Notes: generated by a model from the letters alone, not told the origin. A DNA stretch of 64,000 nt from Sphingobacteriaceae bacterium (GCA_947460875.1 CANHGR010000010.1:1-64000); one strand, 5' to 3'; counted from the first letter of the stretch, positions 1 to 9,497 are shown. Numbers and translations are program-made.

Positions 1-1308
1 AAGCGGATTTACACCAGCTTGCTTATAAAGTTTAAGATATTCCTGTTGCAATAAGGTTGGGTTGTCTTCACCTACTTTAGCTTTAATCTCATCCATTTCA
101 GGTTTTAGAACCTTCATTTTAGCCATTGAAAGGTACGACTTGTATGTTAAAGGCGATAAAACCAGCTTTAGTAAAATGGTTAGAATCAGGATAATTAGTC
201 CGTAACTCCAATTATTTCCCTCAAGCATATTGAAGACTGGCAGAACAATATACCGGTTGATCCATTTAAGCGGTCCCCAGCCCAGGTCGATTTGACGCTC
301 TAATTCGTAGTTGCCTTGGTCATAGAGTGTCTTAAATTTGTTGGGTCCAAAGTAAAATTCCATTGGATAGCTGGTCATATCTTGTCCGCTATACGGAAGC
401 TGCATACTTGCAGCAAAGGATTTTACAATTGACGGATCGGCGGAGGTAGTCACAGAAAGTGTTCCTTTGTCGAACCCATTTTTTGATATCAATACATTTG
501 AGAAAAAATGTTGCTTAAATGAAAACCACTGAATTTTGCCTTCATTTAACTCTAGTTTTTCGTCTTTGCTGAGCTCAAGGTGCGAAACTTGTTCGTCAAC
601 AGGTTTGTAGTAAGCAGTAGAATAATTACGCTCGCTAGTAATGTCTTTCTCTTTTTTCTTCAAGACAGATTCCCAGTTTAAAACGATATGCTGTTGACCG
701 CTGGCAATCACATCCTGCATTCCTTTAGCAATAATTTTGAAGCCGACGGTATGGCTATTCCCTTTCAGCGAATATTGATAGTCGATATATTTGCCTTCTG
801 AATAATTCAGGCGCATAATCACTGACGCAGAATCATTATTGGAAACTTCTACAGAAGGTGATGTTGAACTAAAATAGAGGTCGTTGGTAGAGATATTTTT
901 CCCCGCTGCATTGAATAGTAGTCCGAATTTATTTCCACTGCCTTCGAAAAGGATTAGCGGTTTGTCTTCATAAGTTTTCTCACCTTTTAATTCTGCAGAT
1001 GCAATCCGGCCGCCTTTACTGCTGATATAAAGCTTTAAAAACTCATTTTCTAAAATAACTAATTTATCCTCTCCGCCGACAGCAGCCCCAAAAGGGCCTT
1101 TGAATATCGTCGAGTCTATATCAGCATTGGACGTAACAGATTTGGCTGTATCACCGGGTTTTGAAACGGTTCCAACGGAAACTTTTGCAGCAGAATCCTG
1201 GAGTTGTCTCTCGCGTTTTATCTCTTCTTCAGAAGGCTTTAACAAAAATGTTGATCCAACTAAAATGATCAAGATTAAGAAAACCCCTGTAAACGTATTT
1301 CTATCCAT
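1..1308 (-). CDS. yidC: Membrane protein insertase YidC (3' part outside window)
   Basis: Inserts and folds inner-membrane proteins, with or without the Sec translocon. The 436 residues visible begin MDRNTFTGVFLILIILVGS, a single N-terminal transmembrane anchor. A long periplasmic beta-domain follows, and then the first hydrophobic segments of the conserved 60-kDa inner-membrane-protein domain (WSYGLIILILTILLKL, then KMKVLKPEMDEIKAKVG). The frame is still open at base 1 (ending AGVNPL), so the last helices lie outside the window. It starts 17 nt after the pyrG stop and is probably co-transcribed with it, the usual arrangement in this phylum. The start is the only ATG before the anchor helix. 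Confidence 0.95.
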   Translation of the reverse strand, partial: MDRNTFTGVFLILIILVGSTFLLKPSEEEIKRERQLQDSAAKVSVGTVSKPGDTAKSVTSNADIDSTIFKGPFGAAVGGEDKLVILENEFLKLYISSKGGRIASAELKGEKTYEDKPLILFEGSGNKFGLLFNAAGKNISTNDLYFSSTSPSVEVSNNDSASVIMRLNYSEGKYIDYQYSLKGNSHTVGFKIIAKGMQDVIASGQQHIVLNWESVLKKKEKDITSERNYSTAYYKPVDEQVSHLELSKDEKLELNEGKIQWFSFKQHFFSNVLISKNGFDKGTLSVTTSADPSIVKSFAASMQLPYSGQDMTSYPMEFYFGPNKFKTLYDQGNYELERQIDLGWGPLKWINRYIVLPVFNMLEGNNWSYGLIILILTILLKLVLSPLTYKSYLSMAKMKVLKPEMDEIKAKVGEDNPTLLQQEYLKLYKQAGVNPL

Positions 1309-1325
1309 TTTTATAAGGTACTTTG

Positions 1326-2936
1326 TTATTTTTTCCTGGAGTGAGCCAGTGAAGCGGCGACAAAGTTAACAAAAAGAGGATGAGGATTGGTAACAGTCGA
1401 TTTTAATTCCGGGTGAAACTGACTCGCCACAAAAAACGGATGATTTTTCATTTCGATAATTTCAACTAAGTTATTATCCGGATTGATTCCGGAAGCGATT
1501 AACCCGGCATCTTCATAATCCTTCATAAATGCGTTATTAAATTCATAACGGTGTCTGTGTCGTTCTGAAATATTGGTCTTTCCATAAATTGCGGCAGCTT
1601 TCGTGCCTTTTTTAATTTCACACTTATAGGATCCAAGTCGCATTGTGCCGCCTTTATTTCGCACCTTTTTCTGTTCTTCCATCATTGAAATAACAGGGTG
1701 CAAAGTCGCGTCGTTCATCTCGGTGCTGTGTGCATCTTTCCAGCCGAGAACATTACGTCCAAATTCTACTACGGCACATTGCATTCCAAGGCAAATACCG
1801 AAAAAGGGGATATTATTTTCGCGCACAAATTGTATTGCGGTAATCTTTCCTTCTATGCCCCTGCTTCCAAAGCCGGGAGCAACTAATATACCGTCTAATC
1901 CACTAAGTTTTTCAGCAGCATTTTCTGGCGTGATGTCTTCAGAATGGACGCATTTTACTCGAACCTTACATTCATTTTTCGCGCCGGCGTGAATAAATGA
2001 TTCATTAATTGATTTATAAGCATCTGGTAGTTCTACATATTTACCTACCAGGCCAATTTTAACTTCTGCAGTAGGATTTTTTAGCCTTCCGAGAAAGTCC
2101 TTCCACGTTTCCAAGTTTGGTTCTTGGTTTTTGGTGAGCTTGAGCTTAGAAAGAACTATTTTGTCCAGCTGCTCTTTCAGCATTAGCAGGGGCACATCAT
2201 AAATGGTAGAAGCATCTATAGATTCAATTACTGCATTTGCATTTACGTTGCAGAAAAGTGCAATTTTTTTTCTTATTTCCTGAGATAAGTGGTGCTCTGT
2301 TCGGCAAACAAGTATATCCGGCTGGATTCCGTATTCAAGCAACATTTTTACTGAATGCTGTGTAGGCTTTGTCTTTAGCTCTCCGGCAGCTGCAAGGAAT
2401 GGAATGAGCGTAAGATGTATAACGAGTGAGTTTCCGATTCCAACTTCCCATCTAAACTGACGTACAGCTTCTATGTAGGGCAGCGATTCAATGTCGCCTA
2501 CAGTTCCACCAAGTTCCGTTATTACAATGTCATACTGATTGCTTTCGCCTAGAATACGGATGTTTCGTTTAATCTCGTCCGTAATATGAGGTACAACTTG
2601 GACGGTCTTTCCAAGGTAAGCACCTTCGCGCTCCTTGTTGATAACATTCTGGTAAATTCGACCTGTTGTAATATTATTGGCCTGAGAAGTTGGCGCGTCA
2701 AGAAAGCGCTCATAATGGCCCAGATCAAGGTCGGTTTCGGCCCCATCCTCAGTCACATAGCATTCGCCATGTTCATATGGATTCAATGTTCCTGGATCAA
2801 TATTAATATACGGATCAAACTTTTGAATGGTTACCCGGTAACCGCGAGCTTGTAGTAGCTTGGCTAACGAAGCTGAAATAATACCCTTTCCTAAGGAGGA
2901 GGTTACACCGCCCGTTACAAAAATATACTTGGTCAT
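1326..2936 (-). CDS. pyrG: CTP synthase
   Basis: Makes CTP from UTP, ATP and glutamine, the last step of de novo pyrimidine nucleotide synthesis. It is 536 residues, normal for the family. The N-terminal synthetase domain carries the P-loop-like VTSSLGKGI near residue 12 and the substrate stretch [19 protein letters not shown] near residue 40. The C-terminal class-I glutamine amidotransferase domain has its nucleophile at Cys382 (FFGICLGMQ) and the His508/Glu510 pair (SQFHPE). It is first in a minus-strand pair with yidC. A TAnnTTTG promoter box lies about 67 nt upstream. Nothing is missing. Confidence 0.98.
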   Translation of the reverse strand: MTKYIFVTGGVTSSLGKGIISASLAKLLQARGYRVTIQKFDPYINIDPGTLNPYEHGECYVTEDGAETDLDLGHYERFLDAPTSQANNITTGRIYQNVINKEREGAYLGKTVQVVPHITDEIKRNIRILGESNQYDIVITELGGTVGDIESLPYIEAVRQFRWEVGIGNSLVIHLTLIPFLAAAGELKTKPTQHSVKMLLEYGIQPDILVCRTEHHLSQEIRKKIALFCNVNANAVIESIDASTIYDVPLLMLKEQLDKIVLSKLKLTKNQEPNLETWKDFLGRLKNPTAEVKIGLVGKYVELPDAYKSINESFIHAGAKNECKVRVKCVHSEDITPENAAEKLSGLDGILVAPGFGSRGIEGKITAIQFVRENNIPFFGICLGMQCAVVEFGRNVLGWKDAHSTEMNDATLHPVISMMEEQKKVRNKGGTMRLGSYKCEIKKGTKAAAIYGKTNISERHRHRYEFNNAFMKDYEDAGLIASGINPDNNLVEIIEMKNHPFFVASQFHPELKSTVTNPHPLFVNFVAASLAHSRKK

Positions 2937-3003
2937 GATTTCTAATTAATTCAGCCCAAGGACCCGTTTTGGTACTTGTATAGGCGGCTGATTGTACGGG
3001 ATT

Positions 3004-3011
3004 CAAAACTA
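3004..3011 (-). promoter_or_regulatory. Predicted -7 box for pyrG (TAGTTTTG)
   Basis: Matches the Bacteroidota housekeeping -7 consensus TAnnTTTG on the minus strand, 67 nt before the pyrG start. No clear TTG -33 element is seen at the expected spacing. Confidence 0.45.
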
Positions 3012-3178
3012 AGAATATTTTTCGCTATGACAGACTTTGTGGAGAAATTCAACTAGTGTGGAGAGTTGGGAGGGGCGTATAACCTAGAACCTATAGGGTA
3101 TTGCGCACCAGACACAGCACTTTATCACGCAAACCACCTTTTTTAGCTACATTTATCCCAAATAAAGCATAGTAAATT

Positions 3179-4372
3179 TTGACATTCGACGATTTTAATT
3201 TTGATGAACAACTGCTGGAAGGATTATACAGCATGGGCTACCGGAAGCCTACTCCAATACAGGAACAATCTATTCCTATAATACTTGAACGAAAAGATCT
3301 GATCGCTTGTGCGCAAACAGGAACCGGAAAAACTGCATCTTATTTATTGCCAATTCTACATCATCTAACCTGCGAGGCAAAGGGTCATATTAATGCTCTG
3401 GTATTGGCGCCAACACGTGAACTAGCTCAACAGATCGATCAGCAAGTGGAAGGTTTGGCCTATTTTACAGGGGCAAGTTCTATCGCCGTCTATGGTGGTG
3501 GCGATGGTATTATCTATGAACAACAACGCAGGGCATTGAATGAGGGAGTGGATATCATCATTGCAACCCCCGGACGCTTAATAGCCCACCTGATCTCCGG
3601 GACGATAAAACTCGATGATCTGCAACATCTCGTACTTGACGAAGCGGATAGAATGCTAGACATGGGTTTTTATGACGATCTGATGAGAATTATAAGCTAT
3701 CTGCCCGAAAATCGGCAAACGCTTTTGTTTTCTGCCACCATGCCTCCAAAGATCAGGACATTAGCAGCACGTATTCTAAAGGATCCTCAGCAAGTAAACA
3801 TCGCGACATCGCAGCCGGCTGTGGGAGTACTACAACAAGCTTATATGACTTATGACCCTCAAAAAATGACATTAGTAAGCAAGCTTCTTAAAAACATTGA
3901 CTATAAAAGTGTAATCATTTTCGCTTCTACGAAAGATAAAGTTAAAGAATTGGACCGCACATTTAGACGCGCTGGCATTAAGGCAGAAGCCTTTCATTCA
4001 GATCTTGATCAAGAGCAACGGGAAACTATTCTTCGCGCTTTTAAAGCGCGACAGTTGCCTGTTATTATCGGTACGGATGTGCTTTCTCGAGGTATTGATG
4101 TGGAAGGTATAAGCCTGGTAATCAATTTCGATGTGCCACCCGATCCAGAAGATTATATACACCGTATAGGTAGGACTGCAAGAGCAGAAACAACGGGTAC
4201 GGCTATTACGTTCGTTAATGAAAAGGATCAGCGTAAGTTTGCCGCCATAGAAAAATTTATTGGCAAGGAAATTGCTAAGATTCCATTACCTGAAGAGATG
4301 GGGGAAGCGCCTCTGTACCAACCATTGCTTAAAAGGCCAGAAATGAAAAAGCGTCCTTGGAAAAAAAGATGA
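3179..4372 (+). CDS. DEAD-box ATP-dependent RNA helicase (RhlE-like)
   Basis: Unwinds short RNA duplexes with ATP, probably in ribosome assembly or RNA decay. The motifs run in order: Q motif (RKPTPIQEQ, near residue 22), Walker A AQTGTGKT (45-52), PTRELAQQ, DEAD (154-157), SAT in FSATMP (about 185), then the helicase C-domain ending HRIGRTARA. The 397-residue length and short basic tail (KKRPWKKR) fit RhlE/CsdA-type housekeeping helicases. The start codon is TTG; no in-frame ATG lies ahead of the Q motif. It is transcribed away from pyrG and followed 33 nt later by the epimerase gene. Confidence 0.93.
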   Translation: MTFDDFNFDEQLLEGLYSMGYRKPTPIQEQSIPIILERKDLIACAQTGTGKTASYLLPILHHLTCEAKGHINALVLAPTRELAQQIDQQVEGLAYFTGASSIAVYGGGDGIIYEQQRRALNEGVDIIIATPGRLIAHLISGTIKLDDLQHLVLDEADRMLDMGFYDDLMRIISYLPENRQTLLFSATMPPKIRTLAARILKDPQQVNIATSQPAVGVLQQAYMTYDPQKMTLVSKLLKNIDYKSVIIFASTKDKVKELDRTFRRAGIKAEAFHSDLDQEQRETILRAFKARQLPVIIGTDVLSRGIDVEGISLVINFDVPPDPEDYIHRIGRTARAETTGTAITFVNEKDQRKFAAIEKFIGKEIAKIPLPEEMGEAPLYQPLLKRPEMKKRPWKKR

Positions 4373-4405
4373 AATTTTGCTTAGCTTGAGATTCAATTTT
4401 AAACT

Positions 4406-5278
4406 ATGGTTACTCTCGAAAATGCACTATTAAAAGTAGTGGTCAGCTCAGAAGGGGCAGAGCTACAGTCTGTTTTTAATAAAAAGTCGAATATTGAGCA
4501 TTTATGGCAGGCAGATGCCGAAATTTGGGGCTGGCACGCTCCTCATCTTTTCCCAATAGTTGGTCAGTGCTCTAACAATCAGTTGCTTGTTGAAGGACGG
4601 CCATACCCTGCATTGCGACATGGATTTGCGCGTCACTCACATTTTAAGCGTATGGATTCATCGGATATTCACGCTAAATTTTCGTTGAATTATAGTGCTG
4701 AAACACTAGCTGTATATCCATTTAAATTCGAATTTCAGGTTTTATACGATCTTTTTGATGATCACTTGCGCATATCGTACAAGGTTCTCAACAAAGATGA
4801 TAAAACAATTTACTTCTCAGTAGGGGCGCATCCTGCTTTTAATGTGCCTTTTCATGATGGGGAGGCATATGGAGATTATTTCATTGAGTTTGAGCCTAAT
4901 GAGAGGCTTGAAAGGCATCTGCTTTCTGCTAATGGATATTTTACAGGAGCCGTTCAGCCTGTTGCACTAATCGCTAACCGACTGCAATTACACAAGGACA
5001 TGTTTGTTGATGATGCCCTGGTGTTCAAAAAACTGAAATCAAGGCAAGTTAATATCCGAAGTAAAAATCGTCGCGAATACGTGTCTGTAAGTTATCCTCA
5101 TATGGATTACTTGACACTTTGGGCTAAATCCGGCGCAGACTTTATATGCGTAGAGCCATTGCTGGGCTGTCCAGACATGGAAGGCCGGTCGACAGAATTA
5201 AAAGATCGTGAGGCCATCCAAAAGGTTGAACACGGCCACGTTTTCGAAACAGATTTTACTGTTGGTTTTCATGCTTGA
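4406..5278 (+). CDS. Aldose 1-epimerase family protein
   Basis: A galactose-mutarotase-fold protein expected to interconvert alpha and beta anomers of an aldose or sugar phosphate in the cytoplasm; there is no signal peptide. Visible family landmarks are RHGFAR near residue 72 (a binding His/Arg), GAHPAFNVPF near residue 140, and the likely catalytic Glu in CVEPLLGCPD near residue 248. At 290 residues it resembles the LacX/YeaD-like branch more than classical GalM (about 350). No sugar operon surrounds it, so the substrate is unknown. Confidence 0.87.
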   Translation: MVTLENALLKVVVSSEGAELQSVFNKKSNIEHLWQADAEIWGWHAPHLFPIVGQCSNNQLLVEGRPYPALRHGFARHSHFKRMDSSDIHAKFSLNYSAETLAVYPFKFEFQVLYDLFDDHLRISYKVLNKDDKTIYFSVGAHPAFNVPFHDGEAYGDYFIEFEPNERLERHLLSANGYFTGAVQPVALIANRLQLHKDMFVDDALVFKKLKSRQVNIRSKNRREYVSVSYPHMDYLTLWAKSGADFICVEPLLGCPDMEGRSTELKDREAIQKVEHGHVFETDFTVGFHA

Positions 5279-5416
5279 TGATGAAACTGAACAGAAATTT
5301 TTATCATGGATAGCGCCCACAATCACATTGATTTCTTAAAAATACTGATCTCGTCGAAAATAATAGATAATTGATGCAACCAAGCGGTTGAGATTTTCAT
5401 CTTATCTTTAAAGTGC

Positions 5417-5986
5417 ATGAAGTTGAATCCTAAGTCTACTCCAGACGCCTTGCTTGAAGGTTGCAAAAAGGGGGAACGAAAATCTCAGGAACTCCTTTAT
5501 AATCTTTTGTCTCCCAAAATGATGGGGGTCTGCATGCGCTATGCAAAAGACCGTGAGGAAGCTGAAGACATTCTACAGAATGCATTTGTAAAAGTATTTC
5601 AAAAGCTAACAGAGTTCAGAAATGATGGTTCGTTTGAGGGTTGGATACGGAGAATTATGGTCAATACAGCAATAGAGTCATATCGAAAAAATCAAAGGAT
5701 GCTAAATGTAATCGATATTGACGAAGCTCATGATCTACAGCAAACCCTTTTTGATATGAATGTGTTAGAGACTCGCGACCTGTTTAAATTGATTGAGCAG
5801 TTATCTGGAGGATACCGCCTAGTATTTAATATGTATGTCATTGAGGGATATTCACATAAAGAAATTGGAGAACAATTGGGTATAACTGAGGGAGCATCAA
5901 AATGTCAATTATCAAGAGCGAAAGCAATACTTAGAGAAAAAATTAAAAAAATGGAGAGTATAAATTATGCAAGCTATACCGGATAA
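5417..5986 (+). CDS. ECF-type RNA polymerase sigma factor (sigma-70 family)
   Basis: Directs RNA polymerase to alternative promoters. The 189-residue protein has sigma region 2 at about 25-95 (RYAKDREEAEDILQNAF, then GSFEGWIRRIMVNTAIE) and region 4 at about 130-180 (GYSHKEIGEQLGITEGASK, a helix-turn-helix). There is no region 1 or 3, so it is ECF type. Its 3' end overlaps the next gene by 20 nt. That gene encodes a single-pass membrane protein in the usual anti-sigma position, and an outer-membrane barrel follows. The trio is probably an envelope-sensing unit; that role is inferred from gene order. Confidence 0.94.
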   Translation: MKLNPKSTPDALLEGCKKGERKSQELLYNLLSPKMMGVCMRYAKDREEAEDILQNAFVKVFQKLTEFRNDGSFEGWIRRIMVNTAIESYRKNQRMLNVIDIDEAHDLQQTLFDMNVLETRDLFKLIEQLSGGYRLVFNMYVIEGYSHKEIGEQLGITEGASKCQLSRAKAILREKIKKMESINYASYTG

Positions 5987-6722
5987 AGAGTTTAATGAGA
6001 TTTTTCGGCGAAAGTTAGGCGAATTTGAAGTGCAGCCTTCCGCGGCAGTATGGAATGGGATCGTGGCTCAGCTTGATAAAAAGACTTCTAAAAAGGCGCT
6101 TCCTGTTTTTTGGCTTTCTATCGCGGCAAGCCTTTTAGTCGTTTTGAGTGCTACTTTATGGCTATTGAGTCCTAAAGATCCGATAATGTTGAAGGGGAGA
6201 CCGGAGACCGTTACTATTGTAAGGCAGCAGGAAGTCATAGAAGACGTGATGACTCCGGATGAAGAGTTGGCAGCCATAACGATATTAGAGGATTCAGTTC
6301 TTCATCCAGAAAGTCTTCCTGTAAGTATTTCCCCAGGCAACTTAATCTCTGATGCCGAAAAACAAGTTGAAGAAAGTCCTGAAAAGCTGATAGAAGTAGG
6401 CGTTAATTCTTCCAAAGATACGCCGGTAGCCATCAGTTCAATTGTGCGAGAGGCGAATATCGAGCCACTGACAGCGCAGGTCGAGAATCCGCCCGTTGTT
6501 GCTTTTGCCGCAAAAGAGTCAGCTAGCGATTATTCAAAAGCTTTGTCGTCTCAAAGACGTTCAAAAGGAGGCGATTTATTAGGGAATCTTGTAAATTATG
6601 TTGTGGGGAAAGTAGATCCCCGTCAGGATAAAATTGTTGAAATAACTGAAGATGGCGATGGCGGGTCTGAAATATCCAGCATAAACTTGGGCTTTCTGAA
6701 AATTAAAAATGGAAATAAATAG
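5967..6722 (+). CDS. Putative anti-sigma factor or single-pass membrane protein
   Basis: A 251-residue protein with a cytoplasmic N-terminus of about 45 residues (FNEIFRRKLGEFEVQPSAAVW), one transmembrane segment near 47-66 (FWLSIAASLLVVLSATLWLL), and a long periplasmic tail rich in Glu, Ser and Val. It overlaps the ECF sigma gene, the usual place for an anti-sigma factor. The short N-terminal region resembles sigma-partner proteins of Bacteroidota, but no classical FecR or zinc (HxxxCxxC) motif is present. The anti-sigma role is inferred from position and topology. Confidence 0.65.
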   Translation: MQAIPDKEFNEIFRRKLGEFEVQPSAAVWNGIVAQLDKKTSKKALPVFWLSIAASLLVVLSATLWLLSPKDPIMLKGRPETVTIVRQQEVIEDVMTPDEELAAITILEDSVLHPESLPVSISPGNLISDAEKQVEESPEKLIEVGVNSSKDTPVAISSIVREANIEPLTAQVENPPVVAFAAKESASDYSKALSSQRRSKGGDLLGNLVNYVVGKVDPRQDKIVEITEDGDGGSEISSINLGFLKIKNGNK

Positions 6723-6729
6723 CAACTAC

Positions 6730-7524
6730 ATGAAACCTGTATTTTTAGTGGGAATACTATCATTGATGATAAGTGGAGCGCGGGCTCAGAATATTCAGAC
6801 CGATTCTGTTGAAACCGGAAACGCTAATAGAAAGGGACTGAAAATTTCTGTCAGTTATACGAAAGACAAGAAAGATTCTACCAGCACAACTACCAGTAAC
6901 CCCGGTTTTTCCTTTAAAGTGACCTTTGCGAGGCTCGACTTGGGATTTACCAAGTTGGTAGATAATAATAGTTTTTCATTGTCGCCGGCTAATGAGTTTC
7001 TCCAGAACAAGGCCTGGAAGACCCACAATATCGGCTTTGACTTATTGCAGTTCGGTTACAGGTTTAGTAGTCATTTTAAGGTCTACCTATCAGGAGGTTT
7101 TGATTGGAACCACATCCAGTTGACAGACCAGATTACTATTCAGCGTGATCAGCCAACTCTTAACTACACCGTTGATACAGTTGATTATTCAAAAAATCGA
7201 TTCACATCATCGTACCTACGAATACCGCTTTCGTTTGAATTTAGAAGTAAGGATGATAATGATGGGAATAAGTTTCATTTTGTTTTTGGACCTGAAGCTG
7301 GCTTTTTTATTAATGGTCGCGTAAAACAAGTTAGCGAGACGAATGGGAAACAGAAATTTGATGACCATTATCATTTCACTCAATTCAGGTACGGTGCGTT
7401 TGCCCGCGTCGGGTATAATGGTTCAGGTTTGTATGCGAAATACTATTTTAATGATATGTTTGAGAATAGTCCGGCTCAGGCAGGAATAAACAATATGTCT
7501 TTTGGTTTAATGTTAGGGTTCTAA
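6730..7524 (+). CDS. Outer-membrane beta-barrel protein
   Basis: Begins with a clear signal peptide, MKPVFLVGILSLMISGARAQ, which fixes the start at this ATG, 8 nt after the previous stop, and not at an ATG 21 nt earlier inside the upstream gene. The mature protein (about 245 residues) is built of alternating amphipathic strands (FKVTFARLDLGF, HFKVYLSGGFDW, FRYGAFARVGY) and ends LGLMLGF-like (FGLMLGF), with a terminal Phe typical of barrels. It is third in the sigma/membrane-protein/barrel operon and may be the output or sensor of that system. A terminator follows directly. Confidence 0.8.
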   Translation: MKPVFLVGILSLMISGARAQNIQTDSVETGNANRKGLKISVSYTKDKKDSTSTTTSNPGFSFKVTFARLDLGFTKLVDNNSFSLSPANEFLQNKAWKTHNIGFDLLQFGYRFSSHFKVYLSGGFDWNHIQLTDQITIQRDQPTLNYTVDTVDYSKNRFTSSYLRIPLSFEFRSKDDNDGNKFHFVFGPEAGFFINGRVKQVSETNGKQKFDDHYHFTQFRYGAFARVGYNGSGLYAKYYFNDMFENSPAQAGINNMSFGLMLGF

Positions 7525-7555
7525 AGGGAGCGATCTCTGGATCGCCCCGATTTTT
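7525..7555 (+). terminator. Rho-independent terminator after the sigma-factor operon
   Basis: The stem GCGATC/GATCGC is extended by a GG/CC clamp across one mismatch and is followed by TTTTT. It lies directly after the barrel-gene stop and abuts the promoter box of the next gene. Confidence 0.6.
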
Positions 7556-7556
7556 C

Positions 7557-7564
7557 TATCTTTG
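7557..7564 (+). promoter_or_regulatory. Predicted -7 box (TATCTTTG) for the ABC ATPase gene
   Basis: A perfect TAnnTTTG ends only 3 nt before the ATG at 7568. If it is used, transcription would begin at or beside the start codon and give a leaderless mRNA. No good -33 TTG is present. Confidence 0.45.
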
Positions 7565-7567
7565 GTC

Positions 7568-8560
7568 ATGCCCGACCAGTTTATTATACGCCTGAAACAG
7601 ATTAGTAAGACCTATCATTCAGAACAAGCAGGGGGGGTAGCAGAGATCGACCTCAATGTTGAAAAAGGCAAAATTCTAGCAATCGTAGGAGAAAGCGGCA
7701 GCGGGAAGAGTAGCCTGTTGAAATTAATATATGGTCTAATAAGTCCGGATACCGGCAATGTTTTCTTTAATGATGATGAAGTTTTAGGTCCGGAAAAAAA
7801 GTTAATTCCCGGTCATGACCGTATGAAAATGGTGACCCAAGATTTTAGTCTTAATCTATTCGCCAAGGTTTATGATAACATTGCCGGGATGCTTTCGAAT
7901 ACCGACCTGAAAGCAAAGCGTCAGAAAACGCTGGAGGCGATGGATTTTTTAAATATCAGTCACCTGTCCGAAAAGCGTGCTACAGACCTAAGCGGAGGGG
8001 AGCAGCAACGTGTTGCAATTGCTAGGGCAATTATTTCAGATCCTGAGGTTCTGTTGCTCGACGAACCCTTTAGTCAAGTTGATGCTTTATTGAAAAATCA
8101 ATTACGCGCAGACGTCAAGAGACTGGCTGTACAATTAGGTATAACTGTCATTTTAGTTTCGCATGATCCCGCAGATGGCTTATCGCTTGCTGATCACCTA
8201 ATAGTCCTTAAAGAAGGTAGAATTATTGAATACGGTACCCCCATGGGCTTGTATGCCAATCCTAAGAATCTACATACTGCCAAGCTCTTAGCAAATTGTA
8301 ACGTATTGACTGCTGAAGATGCCCTTATGGTGGGGATAGCAGCAAAAGGAGAGGTAGTAGTGATCTACCCAGAATGGGTTCAGATAAAAAAGGGGAGGCA
8401 TAGCAAACTATTTCATGTTAAGGATTCGTTTTTTAAGGGTTTCTACCGCGAATTGCTGCTTGAAAGTGGACAGTGTAAGCTTAGAGCCGTCGACTTTAAT
8501 TCTGCCTACGAAAAAGGCGATCGAGTACAGGTGATCATAAAAAAGTATTTGGAATTTTGA
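7568..8560 (+). CDS. ABC transporter ATP-binding protein (PotA/FbpC-like)
   Basis: An importer-type ATPase of 330 residues. It has Walker A GESGSGKSS near residue 42, a Q-loop (VTQDFSLNLF), signature LSGGEQQR near 142, Walker B VLLLDEP near 162, and an H-loop (VSHD). The last 100 residues look like a TOBE-type regulatory domain, as in polyamine, iron or sulfate importers. No permease or binding-protein gene is adjacent, so it is an orphan subunit with unknown substrate. The ATG is preferred to a TTG 6 nt upstream because a -7 box occupies that TTG. Confidence 0.88.
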   Translation: MPDQFIIRLKQISKTYHSEQAGGVAEIDLNVEKGKILAIVGESGSGKSSLLKLIYGLISPDTGNVFFNDDEVLGPEKKLIPGHDRMKMVTQDFSLNLFAKVYDNIAGMLSNTDLKAKRQKTLEAMDFLNISHLSEKRATDLSGGEQQRVAIARAIISDPEVLLLDEPFSQVDALLKNQLRADVKRLAVQLGITVILVSHDPADGLSLADHLIVLKEGRIIEYGTPMGLYANPKNLHTAKLLANCNVLTAEDALMVGIAAKGEVVVIYPEWVQIKKGRHSKLFHVKDSFFKGFYRELLLESGQCKLRAVDFNSAYEKGDRVQVIIKKYLEF

Positions 8561-8638
8561 GTCTTCAAGGCGGAGAGGTTTGAGATTAACAAATCTCCGA
8601 CTTTACTGCAACTATCGTAGATATAAATATCATAATTA

Positions 8639-9088
8639 TTAGTCCGAAATTCCACTAATGTTTCTAAAAACAAATTCAGTCGAACCGCTATTTTGTTTAA
8701 TTTCAAAGTTTAAGTCTTCCAATTCAGCACCTATATATCCTATCCCCTTCGTCTTCAGAATCCTTTCTATTCCTTTTACGGAGTCATTTACCCTAAGATC
8801 AATTAGAGCGCACAGGCCGTCGCCCTGAACATTTGCTGTGAGATACTTAGACGTATTATCTTCGCGATAATTTGCCAGCCAGTAAGTCAGTTTAGATTTG
8901 TCCAGCTTTTCGAATTGCTTGATTAGTTCTTCCTTGTATCCCTTAGTATCAGCGGGATATTTGTCTAAAGCAATATTTGTGTTGTGGCATGCAGGTCTAT
9001 CGCATGAAGCGATTAGAGAAAGTACTAGGGTAGATAAAGGGAGTAAAAATAGATGGAATAAAGAGTAAGGAGGATGGCCGTTAAACAT
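8639..9088 (-). CDS. Putative lipoprotein of unknown function
   Basis: I do not recognise this family. The 149-residue product starts with a long hydrophobic leader (HLFLLPLSTLVLSLIASC) ending in a lipobox-like I-A-S-C, so it is probably a lipoprotein exported to the periplasm. The mature part is soluble and about 120 residues long, with alternating charged and hydrophobic stretches. This ATG is chosen because it places the leader at the N-terminus; a longer frame would start inside the preceding SRPBCC gene. It lies 28 nt after that gene and may be co-transcribed with it. Confidence 0.6.
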   Translation of the reverse strand: MFNGHPPYSLFHLFLLPLSTLVLSLIASCDRPACHNTNIALDKYPADTKGYKEELIKQFEKLDKSKLTYWLANYREDNTSKYLTANVQGDGLCALIDLRVNDSVKGIERILKTKGIGYIGAELEDLNFEIKQNSGSTEFVFRNISGISD

Positions 9089-9116
9089 TCGATTCGGGGG
9101 TGAATGTGCTTTCAAA

Positions 9117-9497
9117 TTATTCCTCATAAAAATCCTTTAGTGCCCCGAAATACGACTCGTTCCAGCCCTGAGCAAAATCCGAATACTCCTTATCAGGAAT
9201 GTTTGTGTGCGTTAGCTCTACAGAAGTCCCTTTCTTATCAGGATGAAGAAAGATGGTTACGATGGATTTTTCTTCTTGGTCTCCGAAATACCATTCTTGC
9301 ACAATTTTCTTTCCCTCCTCAAACTCGAGATTCTTCCCAACGATGCTTCCATCCCATAGAGAGAATTCTGAGCCCGGGGCGGTAGTCATCTCTGCTTTTT
9401 CGCCTGTCCATAGTTCAATAGTTAGCGGGTTAGTCAAAGCTAAATACAGTTCCTCTGGCGGAGCCGGAATACTATAATATTTTTTAAAATCTTTCAT
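9117..9497 (-). CDS. SRPBCC (AHSA1-like) family protein
   Basis: A 126-residue START/Bet v1-fold protein of the activator-of-Hsp90-homologue type. It begins with the strand-helix pattern KKYYSIPAPPEELYLALTNP, followed by LWTGEKAEM, and has the typical VQEWYFGDQEEKS strand and a C-terminal GWNESYFGALKDF helix. These domains bind hydrophobic ligands, or assist proteins in the case of Aha1-like members; the ligand here cannot be told from sequence. It precedes the small lipoprotein gene on the same strand. Confidence 0.82.
   Translation of the reverse strand: MKDFKKYYSIPAPPEELYLALTNPLTIELWTGEKAEMTTAPGSEFSLWDGSIVGKNLEFEEGKKIVQEWYFGDQEEKSIVTIFLHPDKKGTSVELTHTNIPDKEYSDFAQGWNESYFGALKDFYEE

Noticed and set aside
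1645-1992. 115-codon plus-strand frame across pyrG
   Set aside because: Antisense to an intact, conserved CTP synthase; composition is that of a shadow frame.
9089-9127. Longer start for the small lipoprotein gene
   Set aside because: Would start inside the upstream SRPBCC gene and would put the hydrophobic leader 13 residues from the N-terminus; the ATG at 9088 fits the lipobox better.
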